Shown: in pieces, positions 11,738 to 19,833 of the stretch | Layout of the letters: the number at the start of each line of letters is the position of its first letter | Position numbering within the stretch: position 1 is the first letter of the stretch | Source: Curtobacterium sp. MCBD17_035 | Lineage (GTDB): Bacteria; Actinomycetota; Actinomycetes; Actinomycetales; Microbacteriaceae | Length of the DNA stretch: 64,000 nt | NCBI RefSeq assembly: GCF_003234815.2 | Contig: NZ_CP126279.1 | Location: 1 to 64,000 of the forward strand | Direction: 5' to 3' | The notes under the pieces: model-generated | What the model was told of the DNA's origin: nothing | The model's input: the letters and a program-made list of their open reading frames with translations, nothing else | The model's database searches: none | Program-made: the position numbers and the translations under genes

Positions 11738-12328
11738 TCAGGCGGCGGGCTTGTCCGCCGCGTCCGCGTCGTCGGCGACCCACAGGTCGTCGTCGGCACG
11801 GAGGGTCTGGTACGCCGCGTACGCGGCTCCGATGACGGCGACGGCACCGACGACGATGAGCGCGACGCCGCCGAAGCCGAGTCCGCTCTTCTGCTTGGGC
11901 GCGGCCTTGACCACCGTCTTGGCGGCCTTGCGGCCCTTCTTCGAGGCCTTGGCCGCCTTCTTGGTGGCGTCGGCGACGATCTTGCTCACCTTCGGGTCCT
12001 TGGCCAGGTCCACGACGCTCATCGCGGACCCGAGGGTCGACACGAGGCTCGGGACGACCTCGGTGGTCAACCGGGTCTTGGTGGCGGTCGCCGCGGACGT
12101 CGCCGCGTGCACGCCGGTGGCGACAGCGGGCTTGACCCCGTTGTCGATGGCGTCCTTGACGCGGGGGCCGAGGTCGTTGCGAGCGGCGTCGGCAGCGTGC
12201 AGTCGGGCCTCGGCCAGGATGGCGTTCGCGTGCTCGAGGACCTTGCGCTGCTCGCCGAGGAGGGTGGTCGTCTGACCCTTGAGCTTCTTGATCTGCTTCT
12301 TGCGCTTGCGGGAGAGTTCCATGGTCAT
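11738..12328 (-). CDS. Hypothetical Ala/Lys-rich single-pass membrane protein
   Basis: 196 residues and not recognised. The N-terminus is strongly basic (ELSRKRKKQIKKLKG) and is followed by a long Ala-rich, probably helical region (about 20-150). There is then a Lys-rich stretch (KKAAKASKKGRKAAK), one membrane helix (VALIVVGAVAVIGAAYAAY) and a short acidic tail. GGAGGT 5 nt before the ATG at 12328 decides the start over the ATG at 12322. It is divergent from the cyclophilin gene. A membrane-anchored nucleic-acid- or envelope-associated helper is possible but unsupported. Confidence 0.75.
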   Translation of the reverse strand: MTMELSRKRKKQIKKLKGQTTTLLGEQRKVLEHANAILAEARLHAADAARNDLGPRVKDAIDNGVKPAVATGVHAATSAATATKTRLTTEVVPSLVSTLGSAMSVVDLAKDPKVSKIVADATKKAAKASKKGRKAAKTVVKAAPKQKSGLGFGGVALIVVGAVAVIGAAYAAYQTLRADDDLWVADDADAADKPAA

Positions 12329-12449
12329 GAGCTACCTCCATCGGATCGGGCGGTGAGATGCCCATCCTGCCACCGGAGACCCTGGCAGGTCACGGTGCCT
12401 CGTCTGGAAGTACCATGAACGACCCGGGAGCGCATGCGAGAATGGCAAC

Positions 12450-13004
12450 ATGTCTTCGCACACCGCTGTTGCAACCATCCACACCAACCTCGGCGACATC
12501 CGCGTCAACCTCTTCGGCAACCACGCACCCAAGACGGTCGCGAACTTCGTCGGACTCGCCACGGGCACGCAGGAGTGGACGCACCCGGGTACCGGCAAGG
12601 TGTCGACGGACAAGCTGTACGACGGCGTCGTGTTCCACCGCATCATCAAGGACTTCATGATCCAGGGCGGCGACCCGCTCGGCCAGGGCATCGGCGGCCC
12701 GGGCTACCGGTTCGACGACGAGATCCACCCGGAGCTCACGTTCCAGCAGCCGTACATCCTGGCGATGGCGAACGCCGGCACCCAGGGTGGCCGCGGCACC
12801 AACGGCTCGCAGTTCTTCATCACGACCGTCGCCACCCCGTGGCTGCAGGGCAAGCACACGATCTTCGGTGAGGTCGCCGACGACGAGTCGCGCGCGGTCG
12901 TCGACGCGATCGAGGCCGTGCCCACCGACGGCCGCGACAAGCCGCGTGAGGACGTCGTCATCCAGAGCATCGACGTGACCGACTCCGCTGGCGCCGGGGC
13001 GTAG
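12450..13004 (+). CDS. Cyclophilin-type peptidyl-prolyl cis-trans isomerase
   Basis: Catalyses proline cis-trans isomerisation during folding. The 184-residue single-domain protein has the core motifs FHRIIKDFMIQGGDP, NGSQFFITT and GKHTIFGEV. It has no signal peptide, so it is cytoplasmic, PpiA/PpiB-like. It is upstream of the rhomboid gene with the junction TAGTG: its stop and the next GTG start share one base, so the two are translationally coupled. Cyclophilin next to rhomboid near gyrA is conserved in actinobacteria. Confidence 0.94.
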   Translation: MSSHTAVATIHTNLGDIRVNLFGNHAPKTVANFVGLATGTQEWTHPGTGKVSTDKLYDGVVFHRIIKDFMIQGGDPLGQGIGGPGYRFDDEIHPELTFQQPYILAMANAGTQGGRGTNGSQFFITTVATPWLQGKHTIFGEVADDESRAVVDAIEAVPTDGRDKPREDVVIQSIDVTDSAGAGA

Positions 13005-13858
13005 TGACCGACTTCTCCCAAGACCGAGCGAACTTCTGCTACCGGCACCCGGACCGGCAGAGCTTCATCCTGTGTCAGCGCTGCGGGCGGACGATCTGCA
13101 CCGAGTGCCAGACGCCGGCCGCCGTCGGGGTGCACTGCCCCGAGTGCGTGCGTGAGCAGCGCGCGCAGTTCTCGTCGAACCGCCGGACCGTCGGCCCGAG
13201 CACGTTCACGGTGGCACGGCGTCGCTTCGGCATGATCGACCAGAAAGCGACGACGGTCATCGTCGTCGTCAGCGTCGCCATCTGGCTGCTGCAGATGCTG
13301 ACCGGCGGGACGAACGGGCCGGTCACCGCCGCGCTCGACTACAACCCGTACTGGCTGCCGACGCAGCCGTGGCGGTTGATCACGACGATGTTCGTGCACG
13401 GCAGCTTCCTGCACATCCTGTTCAACATGTGGGCCGTGTGGATCTTCGGCCGCATGCTCGAGCAGATGCTCGGGACCTGGCGGTTCGTGGCGCTGTACTT
13501 CATCAGCGGTCTCGTCGGTTCGGTGGCGGTGACGGTGCTGGCGCCGCAGACCACGGTGATCGGCGCCTCCGGGGCGATCTTCGGACTGTTCGCGGTGTTC
13601 TTCGTGCTCCAGCGGAGTCTCGGCGGCAACGCGGTCCAGATCCTGGTCATCATCGGGCTCAACCTGGTGATCGGGTTCCTGGTCGCCGGCGTCGCATGGC
13701 AGGCGCACGTCGGCGGCGTCGTCGCGGGGTTCGTGACGGGGTTCATCTTCACCCGGACCCGCAATGTCCGACGGCGTGGGCTCCAGATCACCCTGCTCGT
13801 CGCCGAGGCCGTCGTCGCGGTCGCCATCGCCGCAGCGGCCTACGCCGTGTACACGTGA
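13004..13858 (+). CDS. Rhomboid intramembrane protease with N-terminal B-box-like zinc finger
   Basis: Rhomboid serine proteases cleave membrane proteins within the bilayer. The 284-residue protein begins with a Cys/His zinc-binding segment (about residues 8-50: CYRHPDR, CQRCGR, CTECQT, HCPECV) and continues with six or more membrane helices. The catalytic dyad is intact: serine S189 in GASGAIFGLF and histidine H235 in WQAHVGG. HGSFLHILFNMWA matches the conserved loop-1/TM2 region. It starts on GTG, overlapping the cyclophilin stop by one base. The zinc finger may bind substrate or partner; this is inferred. Confidence 0.93.
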   Translation: MTDFSQDRANFCYRHPDRQSFILCQRCGRTICTECQTPAAVGVHCPECVREQRAQFSSNRRTVGPSTFTVARRRFGMIDQKATTVIVVVSVAIWLLQMLTGGTNGPVTAALDYNPYWLPTQPWRLITTMFVHGSFLHILFNMWAVWIFGRMLEQMLGTWRFVALYFISGLVGSVAVTVLAPQTTVIGASGAIFGLFAVFFVLQRSLGGNAVQILVIIGLNLVIGFLVAGVAWQAHVGGVVAGFVTGFIFTRTRNVRRRGLQITLLVAEAVVAVAIAAAAYAVYT

Positions 13859-13882
13859 GCACCGTCGGGAGGTTCGACACAC

Positions 13883-13916
13883 GAAGGCCCGCGGACCGTC
13901 CGGTCCGCGGGCCTTC
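13883..13916. terminator. Strong bidirectional hairpin terminator
   Basis: A 15-bp perfect stem: GAAGGCCCGCGGACC (13883-13897) and GGTCCGCGGGCCTTC (13902-13916) with loop GTCC. It lies 24 nt after the rhomboid stop, before the convergent crgA. Confidence 0.9.
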
Positions 13917-13942
13917 CGCCTCCCCCCGAAGAGGGGGATGAG

Positions 13943-13973
13943 TTATCCACAGCCATGTCCACATTGGGGATAA
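13943..13973. promoter_or_regulatory. Pair of DnaA boxes outside oriC
   Basis: A perfect TTATCCACA lies at 13943-13951. An inverted one-mismatch box, TGGGGATAA (read TTATCCCCA on the minus strand), is at 13965-13973, followed by CACAGCTGTG. They sit between the convergent rhomboid and crgA 3' ends, where no promoter is needed. DnaA titration or a chromosomal regulatory site is an inference. Confidence 0.6.
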
Positions 13974-14032
13974 TCACAGCTGTGTAAGTCCACTAGGCTC
14001 CGCCGTCACCCGGCGGACAGATCGTGTTCGCC

Positions 14033-14287
14033 TCAGCGCCACTTCGTCGTCATGAGGAACCCGATGAACATGATCCCGAAGCCGATCAGGATGTTGAGCG
14101 ACCCGAGCGTCGGCACGGGGAGCGTTCCCTGCGAGACGTAGAACACGATGACCCAGGCGAGGCCGACGAGCATGAAGCCGAACATGACCGGCTTGAACCA
14201 CACCGGGTTCGGTGCACCGCCGGCAGTGTCGACCGAGTCGGCTCGGGCCTGCCGGGCGGGCTTCGTACGGTCCTTCTGCTTGGCCAT
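14033..14287 (-). CDS. crgA: Cell division protein CrgA
   Basis: CrgA is a small membrane protein that recruits and stabilises divisome components (FtsZ, FtsQ, penicillin-binding proteins) in actinobacteria. The 84-residue sequence has a basic N-terminus (MAKQKDRTKPARQ) and two membrane helices (about 31-52 and 62-79). It ends in MTTKWR, typical for the family (members carry NPVWFKPVMFG before the first helix). It is convergent with the rhomboid gene and divergent from the sortase gene, as in other actinobacteria. Confidence 0.95.
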   Translation of the reverse strand: MAKQKDRTKPARQARADSVDTAGGAPNPVWFKPVMFGFMLVGLAWVIVFYVSQGTLPVPTLGSLNILIGFGIMFIGFLMTTKWR

Positions 14288-14359
14288 GGCCGGTATCCTA
14301 CCGTCAACACATCTGCCACCCGCTCGGGTGGGTGGGCTGTCGGACGGGGGACGAACCAC

Positions 14360-15142
14360 ATGACCGTGACCGAGGTGCCCGTCGAGGGCGACGCTCACGC
14401 CCCGTCCCCGGACGCGGGCGGCCGTCGTCGACGCCGAGGCCACGTGACCGTCCTCGGTGTCCTGGGCGACCTGCTCATCACGGCGGGTGTGCTCGTCCTC
14501 CTGTTCATCGCCTGGCAGCAGTGGTTCAACGACCTGGTCGTCGCCAAGCAGCACGAACACCAGGCCCAGCAGTTCAGCAAGTCGCTCGGCGCGATCTCGA
14601 CGCCAGCGCCCACCCCCACGCAGGGGTACGGTCCGCCGAAGGTCAGCGCGCAGCCCGGCAACACCAAGGTGTTCGGCGTCATGTACGTGCCCCGGTTCAG
14701 TGCGACCTACGCCGTCCCCATGGCCGGCGGCACGACCACGGCGGGCACACTCGACACGATCGGCATCGGGCACTACGACCACACCCAGATGCCCGGGCAG
14801 GTCGGGAACTTCGCCGTCGCCGGTCACCGCACGACGCACGGCGCCCCGTTCAACCAGATCGCGAACCTCCAGGTCGGCGACAAGATCTACCTCGAGACCG
14901 CGGACGGCTTCTACACCTACACGTTCCGCAACCTGGAGTACGTGCCGCCGACGCAGGTGACGGTCCTCGACCAGGACCCCGACGACGTCGGCGTCGCGAC
15001 GAAGGACCGGATCATGACGATGACGAGCTGCAACCCGATGTACTCGGCGCAGGAGCGCATCGTCGCCTTCAGTGTGTTCGATTCGTGGCAGCCACGGTCC
15101 GCGGGAGCGCCGACGGCCATCGCGTCCGAGGTCAAGGGTTAG
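14360..15142 (+). CDS. Class E-type sortase
   Basis: Sortases cut a sorting signal and join the substrate to peptidoglycan or pilin subunits. The protein is 260 residues from ATG 14360 (after a G-rich ribosome site). It has a basic cytoplasmic segment, an N-terminal membrane helix (about 36-58) and an extracellular sortase fold. The catalytic histidine is H156 (VAGHRTTHG) and the cysteine C224 (TMTSCNPMYSAQER, with the catalytic Arg shortly after). The layout fits the actinobacterial class E group near crgA. No gene in this window shows a clear sorting signal, so its substrates lie elsewhere. Confidence 0.92.
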   Translation: MTVTEVPVEGDAHAPSPDAGGRRRRRGHVTVLGVLGDLLITAGVLVLLFIAWQQWFNDLVVAKQHEHQAQQFSKSLGAISTPAPTPTQGYGPPKVSAQPGNTKVFGVMYVPRFSATYAVPMAGGTTTAGTLDTIGIGHYDHTQMPGQVGNFAVAGHRTTHGAPFNQIANLQVGDKIYLETADGFYTYTFRNLEYVPPTQVTVLDQDPDDVGVATKDRIMTMTSCNPMYSAQERIVAFSVFDSWQPRSAGAPTAIASEVKG

Positions 15143-15150
15143 GAGACCAC

Positions 15151-15312
15151 ATGTACGGTGCGCTCTGGCGGGTCCTGCCCGGTCCGGTGTGGGTACGGAT
15201 CGTCGAGGTCCTGGTCCTCGTCGCGATCGTCCTCGCCGTCCTCGACCTGTGGGTGTTCCCCTGGGTGCAGGAGCTGATCCCCACCCCCGACGTGACGGTC
15301 GGCCACCGATGA
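15151..15312 (+). CDS. Small membrane protein between sortase and trpG
   Basis: A 53-residue protein beginning MYGALWRVLPGPVWVRI with one hydrophobic helix (about residues 18-38) and a short tail ending TVGHR. AGGAG at 15141-15145 gives a correct ribosome site for ATG 15151. Its stop overlaps the next ATG (CGATGAG), so it is coupled to the downstream glutaminase gene. No function is known to me. Similar tiny membrane proteins occur at this place in related genomes, which is recollection rather than a search result. Confidence 0.8.
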   Translation: MYGALWRVLPGPVWVRIVEVLVLVAIVLAVLDLWVFPWVQELIPTPDVTVGHR

Positions 15313-15959
15313 GCCGGATCCTGGTCGTGGACAACTACGACAGCTTCGTCTACACGCTCAACGGCTACGTGCAACAGCTCGGTGCCGAGACCGACGTGGT
15401 CCGCAACGACGCGATCGATGCGGACGCCATCGCCGACCGCATCGCCGAGTACGACGGCGTCCTGCTGTCGCCGGGGCCCGGCGCTCCCGCCGCCGCCGGT
15501 GTCTCGATCCCCGCCGTGCATGCTGCGATCGGTGCCGACGTGCCGTTGCTCGGGGTGTGCCTCGGACACCAGGCCATCGCGGAGGCACTCGGGGCCACGG
15601 TGACCCACGCCGAGGAACTCATGCACGGCAAGACGTCGAGCGTGATGCACGACGACAGCCCGCTGTTCGTCGGCGTTCCGCAGCCGTTCACGGCGACCCG
15701 GTACCACTCGCTCGCGGTGGTCGACGGCACGGTGCCCGACGAACTCGAGGTCACCGCGCGGACGACCGGGGGTGTGATCATGGGAGTCCAGCACCGGGAG
15801 GCTCCGGTGTTCGGCGTGCAGTTCCACCCGGAGTCCGTCCTGACCGAGGGCGGGTACCGCATGGTGGGGAACTGGCTCGAGCTGACCGGGCTCGCGGGTG
15901 CCGCCACGGCCGCGGACGGACTCGGTCCGCTCATCACGTCGCCCTCGACGGACCGCTGA
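15309..15959 (+). CDS. Glutamine amidotransferase, anthranilate/aminodeoxychorismate synthase component II
   Basis: Class I glutaminase that supplies ammonia to a chorismate-using partner for tryptophan or folate synthesis. At 216 residues it has the oxyanion/nucleophile motif GVCLGHQ (Cys 84), the early VVDNYDSFVYTL block and the closing FHPES with the catalytic His and Glu. The choice between TrpG and PabA cannot be made from sequence alone, and no partner is nearby. The gene next to pknB is annotated trpG or pabA in relatives. It overlaps the upstream small membrane protein gene by 4 nt. Confidence 0.93.
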   Translation: MSRILVVDNYDSFVYTLNGYVQQLGAETDVVRNDAIDADAIADRIAEYDGVLLSPGPGAPAAAGVSIPAVHAAIGADVPLLGVCLGHQAIAEALGATVTHAEELMHGKTSSVMHDDSPLFVGVPQPFTATRYHSLAVVDGTVPDELEVTARTTGGVIMGVQHREAPVFGVQFHPESVLTEGGYRMVGNWLELTGLAGAATAADGLGPLITSPSTDR

Positions 15960-15982
15960 GGGCGACGCGCGGACCGCTGAGA

Positions 15983-16009
15983 GTGACCCGCGGGCGACCT
16001 GCGGGTCAC
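15983..16009. terminator. Hairpin after the glutaminase gene
   Basis: GTGACCCGC (15983-15991) pairs perfectly with GCGGGTCAC (16001-16009) around a 9-nt loop. It starts 24 nt after the stop, between convergent genes, and is a likely terminator. Confidence 0.6.
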
Positions 16010-16016
16010 GCGGCCC

Positions 16017-16079
16017 GATGAGGGTCACGCGATCTCCGATGAGGGCCACGCGATCTCGGATGAGGGTCACGCGATCTGG
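16017..16079. repeat. Three 21-bp direct repeats
   Basis: The unit GATGAGGGTCACGCGATCTC recurs at 16017, 16038 and 16059 with a regular 21-bp period and one or two substitutions per copy. A related GAGGACCACGCGGTCC follows and forms the small hairpin GGACC-ACGC-GGTCC (16083-16096). The gap lies between the 3' ends of the glutaminase and pknB genes. Confidence 0.85.
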
Positions 16080-16130
16080 AGAGGACCACGCGGTCCGCTG
16101 GAGGCGGCGCCCCGGACGGTCGACGCGCCG

Positions 16131-17915
16131 TCAGTGGTCGTCGTCGCCGTTCCCGGAGTCGCTGCTCTGGGTGGGTGCCGGCGTCGATGTCTGCGTGGGC
16201 TGCGCGGAGGCGGCACAGTACGTCAGCTGCACGGTCGAGCCCTGCGGCTGATCGCCCGGCGGGAGCGACTGCTGCGTCACGGTGCTGCCCGTGCAGGTGT
16301 AGTCCGGCTGCGGCTGCACGGTGAGCCCGAGGCCGGCGAGTGTCGCGTTCGCCGTCGAGAAGGGCTGCTTCGTGACGTCGGGCAGCTGGATCTTGCCGTT
16401 CGAGACGACGATGTTCACGACCGAGCCCTTGTTGACGGTCGTGCCCGAGCCCGGGTCGGTGCTGAGGACGGTGCCTGCGGGCACGGTCGCCGAGTACCCC
16501 GAGTTGCTGCTGCCGATCTTGAGGCCCTGCGACTTCAGGGTGGTCTCGGCGGCGTCCTGGGACTGGTTCGTCACGTCCGGTACGGCGACCTGCGCCGGGC
16601 CCGCCGAGACCACCACCCGGATGTTCTGCTGGGGCGCGACGTTCGTGCCGGCGCCGGGCGTGGTGCGGATGATGGTGTCCTTCGGGACCGACGTCGAGTT
16701 CTTGTCGACGCGGACGGCGACGAGATGGCGCTTCTCCAGGGCCTTCTGCCCGGTCTGCCAGGTCGCGCCGGCCACGTTCGGCACGGACACCGACGAGGAC
16801 ACGGACGACGTGGATGGCTGGAGGTTCGCGACCCACCAGACGACGGCGATCACGACGGCTGCGATGACGATGACGCCGAGCCAGATCCACGCCACGGGCG
16901 GTCGGCTCTGCGTCCGCTGCGGGCGGGCGTCATCGGGGTCGTCGAGCTCGCGGAAGGCCGCGTCGGCGCTGTCGGAGGTCCGGGGGTCGACGCCGAACAG
17001 GACGGTCGAGGCGTCGGCGGCGGCCGGTAGCCGACGCGTCGCGGGGACGTGCCCGGACGCGGCCTGCTGGAGGTCACGGCGGAACTCCGCGGCGCTCTGG
17101 AACCGCTGCGACCGGTCCTTCGCGAGGGCGCGCAGCGTGACCGCGTCGAGTGCGGGCGACACGGCTGGGTTCACGGTGCTCGGAGCGGCGGGCTGCTCGC
17201 TGACGTGCTGGTACGCGACCGCCACGGGCGAGTCCCCGCGGAACGGCGGACGACCGGTGAGCAGCTCGAACAGGACGATGCCCGTCGAGTACAGGTCGGT
17301 GCGGGCGTCGACGGTCTCGCCGCGGGCCTGCTCGGGGGAGAAGTACGAGGCGGTTCCGAGGATCGCGGTCGTCTGGGCCACGGTCGCCGAGGTGTCGGTG
17401 ATGGCCCGCGCGATCCCGAAGTCCATGACCTTGACCTGGCCGGAGTGCGTCACCATGACGTTCGCGGGCTTGATGTCCCGGTGCACGACACCCGCACGGT
17501 GGCTGTACTCGAGCGCGGTGAGGATGCCCTCGGTGATGCGGACGGCCTCGTCCGGAGCGAGCGGGCCGTCGGTGAGGATGTCGCTGAGCGGACGGCCCTC
17601 GACGAACTCCATGACGATGTACGGCACCTGGACCTCGGCGCCGGAGGGCTCGGTCACCGTTTCCTCACCGGCGTCGTACACGCGGACGATGGTCGGGTGG
17701 GCCATGCGCGCGGCGGCCTGGGCCTCTTGCCGGAAGCGCGTGCGGAACGAGGGGTCGTTCGCCAGGCTCGGCTTGAGGAGCTTGACCGCGACCCGACGAC
17801 CGAGCCGGGTGTCGTTGCCGATGTGGACCGTCGCCATGCCGCCCCGGCCGATCGTGTCGCCGATCTCGTACCGGCCGGCGAGGAGGGAGATCCCCGCGGT
17901 CACACCTTCTGCCAC
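16131..17915 (-). CDS. pknB: Serine/threonine protein kinase PknB with PASTA repeats
   Basis: Membrane kinase that senses peptidoglycan fragments and phosphorylates cell-wall and division proteins. At 594 residues it has a cytoplasmic Hanks kinase domain (about 15-275) with GRGGMATV, invariant Lys in VAVKLL, HRDIKPANVM and DFGIARA with an activation loop rich in Thr. A juxtamembrane linker precedes one helix (about 343-363). The extracellular part has three PASTA units starting SVPNVAG, VPDVTNQ and LPDVTKQ, then a Ser/Thr/Asp-rich tail. It is the last gene of the operon. Confidence 0.96.
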   Translation of the reverse strand: MAEGVTAGISLLAGRYEIGDTIGRGGMATVHIGNDTRLGRRVAVKLLKPSLANDPSFRTRFRQEAQAAARMAHPTIVRVYDAGEETVTEPSGAEVQVPYIVMEFVEGRPLSDILTDGPLAPDEAVRITEGILTALEYSHRAGVVHRDIKPANVMVTHSGQVKVMDFGIARAITDTSATVAQTTAILGTASYFSPEQARGETVDARTDLYSTGIVLFELLTGRPPFRGDSPVAVAYQHVSEQPAAPSTVNPAVSPALDAVTLRALAKDRSQRFQSAAEFRRDLQQAASGHVPATRRLPAAADASTVLFGVDPRTSDSADAAFRELDDPDDARPQRTQSRPPVAWIWLGVIVIAAVVIAVVWWVANLQPSTSSVSSSVSVPNVAGATWQTGQKALEKRHLVAVRVDKNSTSVPKDTIIRTTPGAGTNVAPQQNIRVVVSAGPAQVAVPDVTNQSQDAAETTLKSQGLKIGSSNSGYSATVPAGTVLSTDPGSGTTVNKGSVVNIVVSNGKIQLPDVTKQPFSTANATLAGLGLTVQPQPDYTCTGSTVTQQSLPPGDQPQGSTVQLTYCAASAQPTQTSTPAPTQSSDSGNGDDDH

Positions 17916-18012
17916 GTGTCCTCCGAGTGTCCGTCGCGATCAGTGTACGGCAGGGGTTCCTGACGGATCGCTGGCGCGGGCGACCCGGTGGCGAACCGTT
18001 ATCGGAAGGTCA

Positions 18013-19833
18013 TCAGCGGTGCAGACCGACCCGGTTCGCGATCTCATCGAGCACGCTGTTCGCGTCGTCGTTCGAGGTGCCGGGGGTACCCGGGGTCCCG
18101 GCGGAGCTCGGTGTGGGCGTGCTCGTCGCAGCCGGCTGGTACTGCACGGTGAGCGGCTGGGACGAGCCCGACTGCAGGTCCCCGCAGTTGACGGTGTAGG
18201 TGAGGGACACCGTTCCGGGCGAGCCGGCGGAGACGCGGACCGACGTGCCGCGGGTCGCACCCGAGGACGCCCCGGAGCCGTCCGTGCCGTTCTGGATCGT
18301 GTACGAGTACCCGGTGAGGCTGTAGCCGGTCGGGCACTGCGTGTACGCCGGCCAGGTCGCCGTGAAGGTGCCGTCCGACGAGATCGGCGAGGCGGTGGCC
18401 GTGGACGGGGTCGGCGCCGACGGCATGGGCCCGTAGGCCTTGACGGTGATGGTGGAGCCGTACGGCAGGTTGCCGGTGGGGTCGATGGACTGCACCGTGT
18501 TCTCCGGCGTCGTGCTCGACGCCGGATCGCCGGTGACGACCTTGACGGTGAACCCTTCGGCGCGCAGCGCGGCCGCCACGTCGTCGACGTTCTTGCCCGT
18601 GTAGTCGCCCTCGTTCACCGTGACGGTCTGGGGCTGCGCGGTGGTCGGCGTGGAGCTCGGGCTGTCGCTCGGCTCGGACCGCTTCGGCGTGGACGCGTGC
18701 GATGGGGTCTCCGACGCGCTCGGGTCCTGCTGGTTGCCGCGGTTCGCGAACACGATGCCGCCGATGACGAGCGCCGCGACGAGGAGCGCCCCGAGGACGA
18801 TGAGGGGCCACAACCAGGGCCGGCGCTTCCGGCCGTCGTCGTCGGGGGTCGGCGGGGTGCCGGGGCCCCTGGGCACGGCCGGCCCCGGCGTCGGAGCGAG
18901 TCGCTGGGTGGCCTGGGTCCCGATGATGCTCGTGGCGTCGTCGTTGCCGACCGGCGGGTTGAAGGCGACCGTGGCTGCGCCGAGCGCCGGCACGGCAACG
19001 GTGGCCGCGGCGACGTCACCACGTCGGAGTGCCTGCGCCGCGCGTGCGAGGTTCGCCGCGGTCGCCGGGCGGTCGGCGGGCTTCTTCGCGATGCAGGACA
19101 TCACCAGATCGCGCACGGGCTCGGGGATCGACGCCGGGAGCTCCGGGGGCTGCTCGTTGATGTGCGCCATCGCGATCGCGACCTGGGACTCACCCGTGAA
19201 CGGACGCTTGCCCGCGAGGCACTCGTAGGCGACGATCCCGAGCGAGTAGATGTCCGTCGAGGGCGACGCCGGGTGACCGCTCGCCTGCTCCGGCGACAGG
19301 TACTGCACGGTGCCCATCACCTGACCCGTCGCGGTCAGGGGGACCTGATCGGCGATGCGCGCGATGCCGAAGTCCGTGATCTTCACCCGGCCGTCCGGGG
19401 TGATCAGGAGGTTGCCGGGCTTGATGTCCCGGTGCACCAGCCCGACCGCGTGCGCGGCCTGCAGGGCGTTGGCCGTCTGCGCGACGATGTCGAGGACCTT
19501 GTCGACGGGGAGTGTGTGCTCACGCTCGAGCAGCGTCGAGAGCGCCTCGCCGGGGACGAGTTCCATGACGAGGTAGGCGCTGCCGTCCTCTTCGCCGTAG
19601 TCGAAGACGTTCGCGATGCCCTCGTGGTTGACGAGTGCCGCGTGTCGGGCCTCCGCGCGGAAGCGCTCGAGGAACCCGGGGTCGCCGAGGTACTCGTCCT
19701 TGAGGATCTTGAGCGCGACGGTGCGACCGATGACGAGGTCGGTCGCCTGCCACACCTCGCCCATGCCGCCGATCGCGACGCGGGAGGAGAGCTGGTACCG
19801 CCCACCGAAGGTGAGTCCGCTGGTGGGTCTCAT
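18013..19833 (-). CDS. pknA: Serine/threonine protein kinase, PknA position
   Basis: Second Hanks kinase of the cell-wall locus, 606 residues from ATG 19833. The kinase domain has GGMGEVWQA, VALKILK, HRDIKPGNLLI and DFGIAR. A Pro-rich linker is followed by one membrane helix (about 342-364: PLIVLGALLVAALVIGGIVF). The exported part has one PASTA-like unit (NEGDYTGKNVDDVAAAL) and then a beta-rich segment with two cysteines (YTQCPTGYS and VNCGD). Mycobacterial PknA lacks such an extracellular sensor, so this protein is larger than that namesake. The start overlaps the pbpA stop (ATGA). Confidence 0.92.
   Translation of the reverse strand: MRPTSGLTFGGRYQLSSRVAIGGMGEVWQATDLVIGRTVALKILKDEYLGDPGFLERFRAEARHAALVNHEGIANVFDYGEEDGSAYLVMELVPGEALSTLLEREHTLPVDKVLDIVAQTANALQAAHAVGLVHRDIKPGNLLITPDGRVKITDFGIARIADQVPLTATGQVMGTVQYLSPEQASGHPASPSTDIYSLGIVAYECLAGKRPFTGESQVAIAMAHINEQPPELPASIPEPVRDLVMSCIAKKPADRPATAANLARAAQALRRGDVAAATVAVPALGAATVAFNPPVGNDDATSIIGTQATQRLAPTPGPAVPRGPGTPPTPDDDGRKRRPWLWPLIVLGALLVAALVIGGIVFANRGNQQDPSASETPSHASTPKRSEPSDSPSSTPTTAQPQTVTVNEGDYTGKNVDDVAAALRAEGFTVKVVTGDPASSTTPENTVQSIDPTGNLPYGSTITVKAYGPMPSAPTPSTATASPISSDGTFTATWPAYTQCPTGYSLTGYSYTIQNGTDGSGASSGATRGTSVRVSAGSPGTVSLTYTVNCGDLQSGSSQPLTVQYQPAATSTPTPSSAGTPGTPGTSNDDANSVLDEIANRVGLHR

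Noticed and set aside
11448-12365. Open frames overlapping the tRNA-Ala downstream gap and the hypothetical gene
   Set aside because: Composition is Arg/Gly/Pro-rich in both directions without domain pattern. The frame at 11738-12328 on the minus strand has a ribosome site, a helix and a terminator and is preferred.
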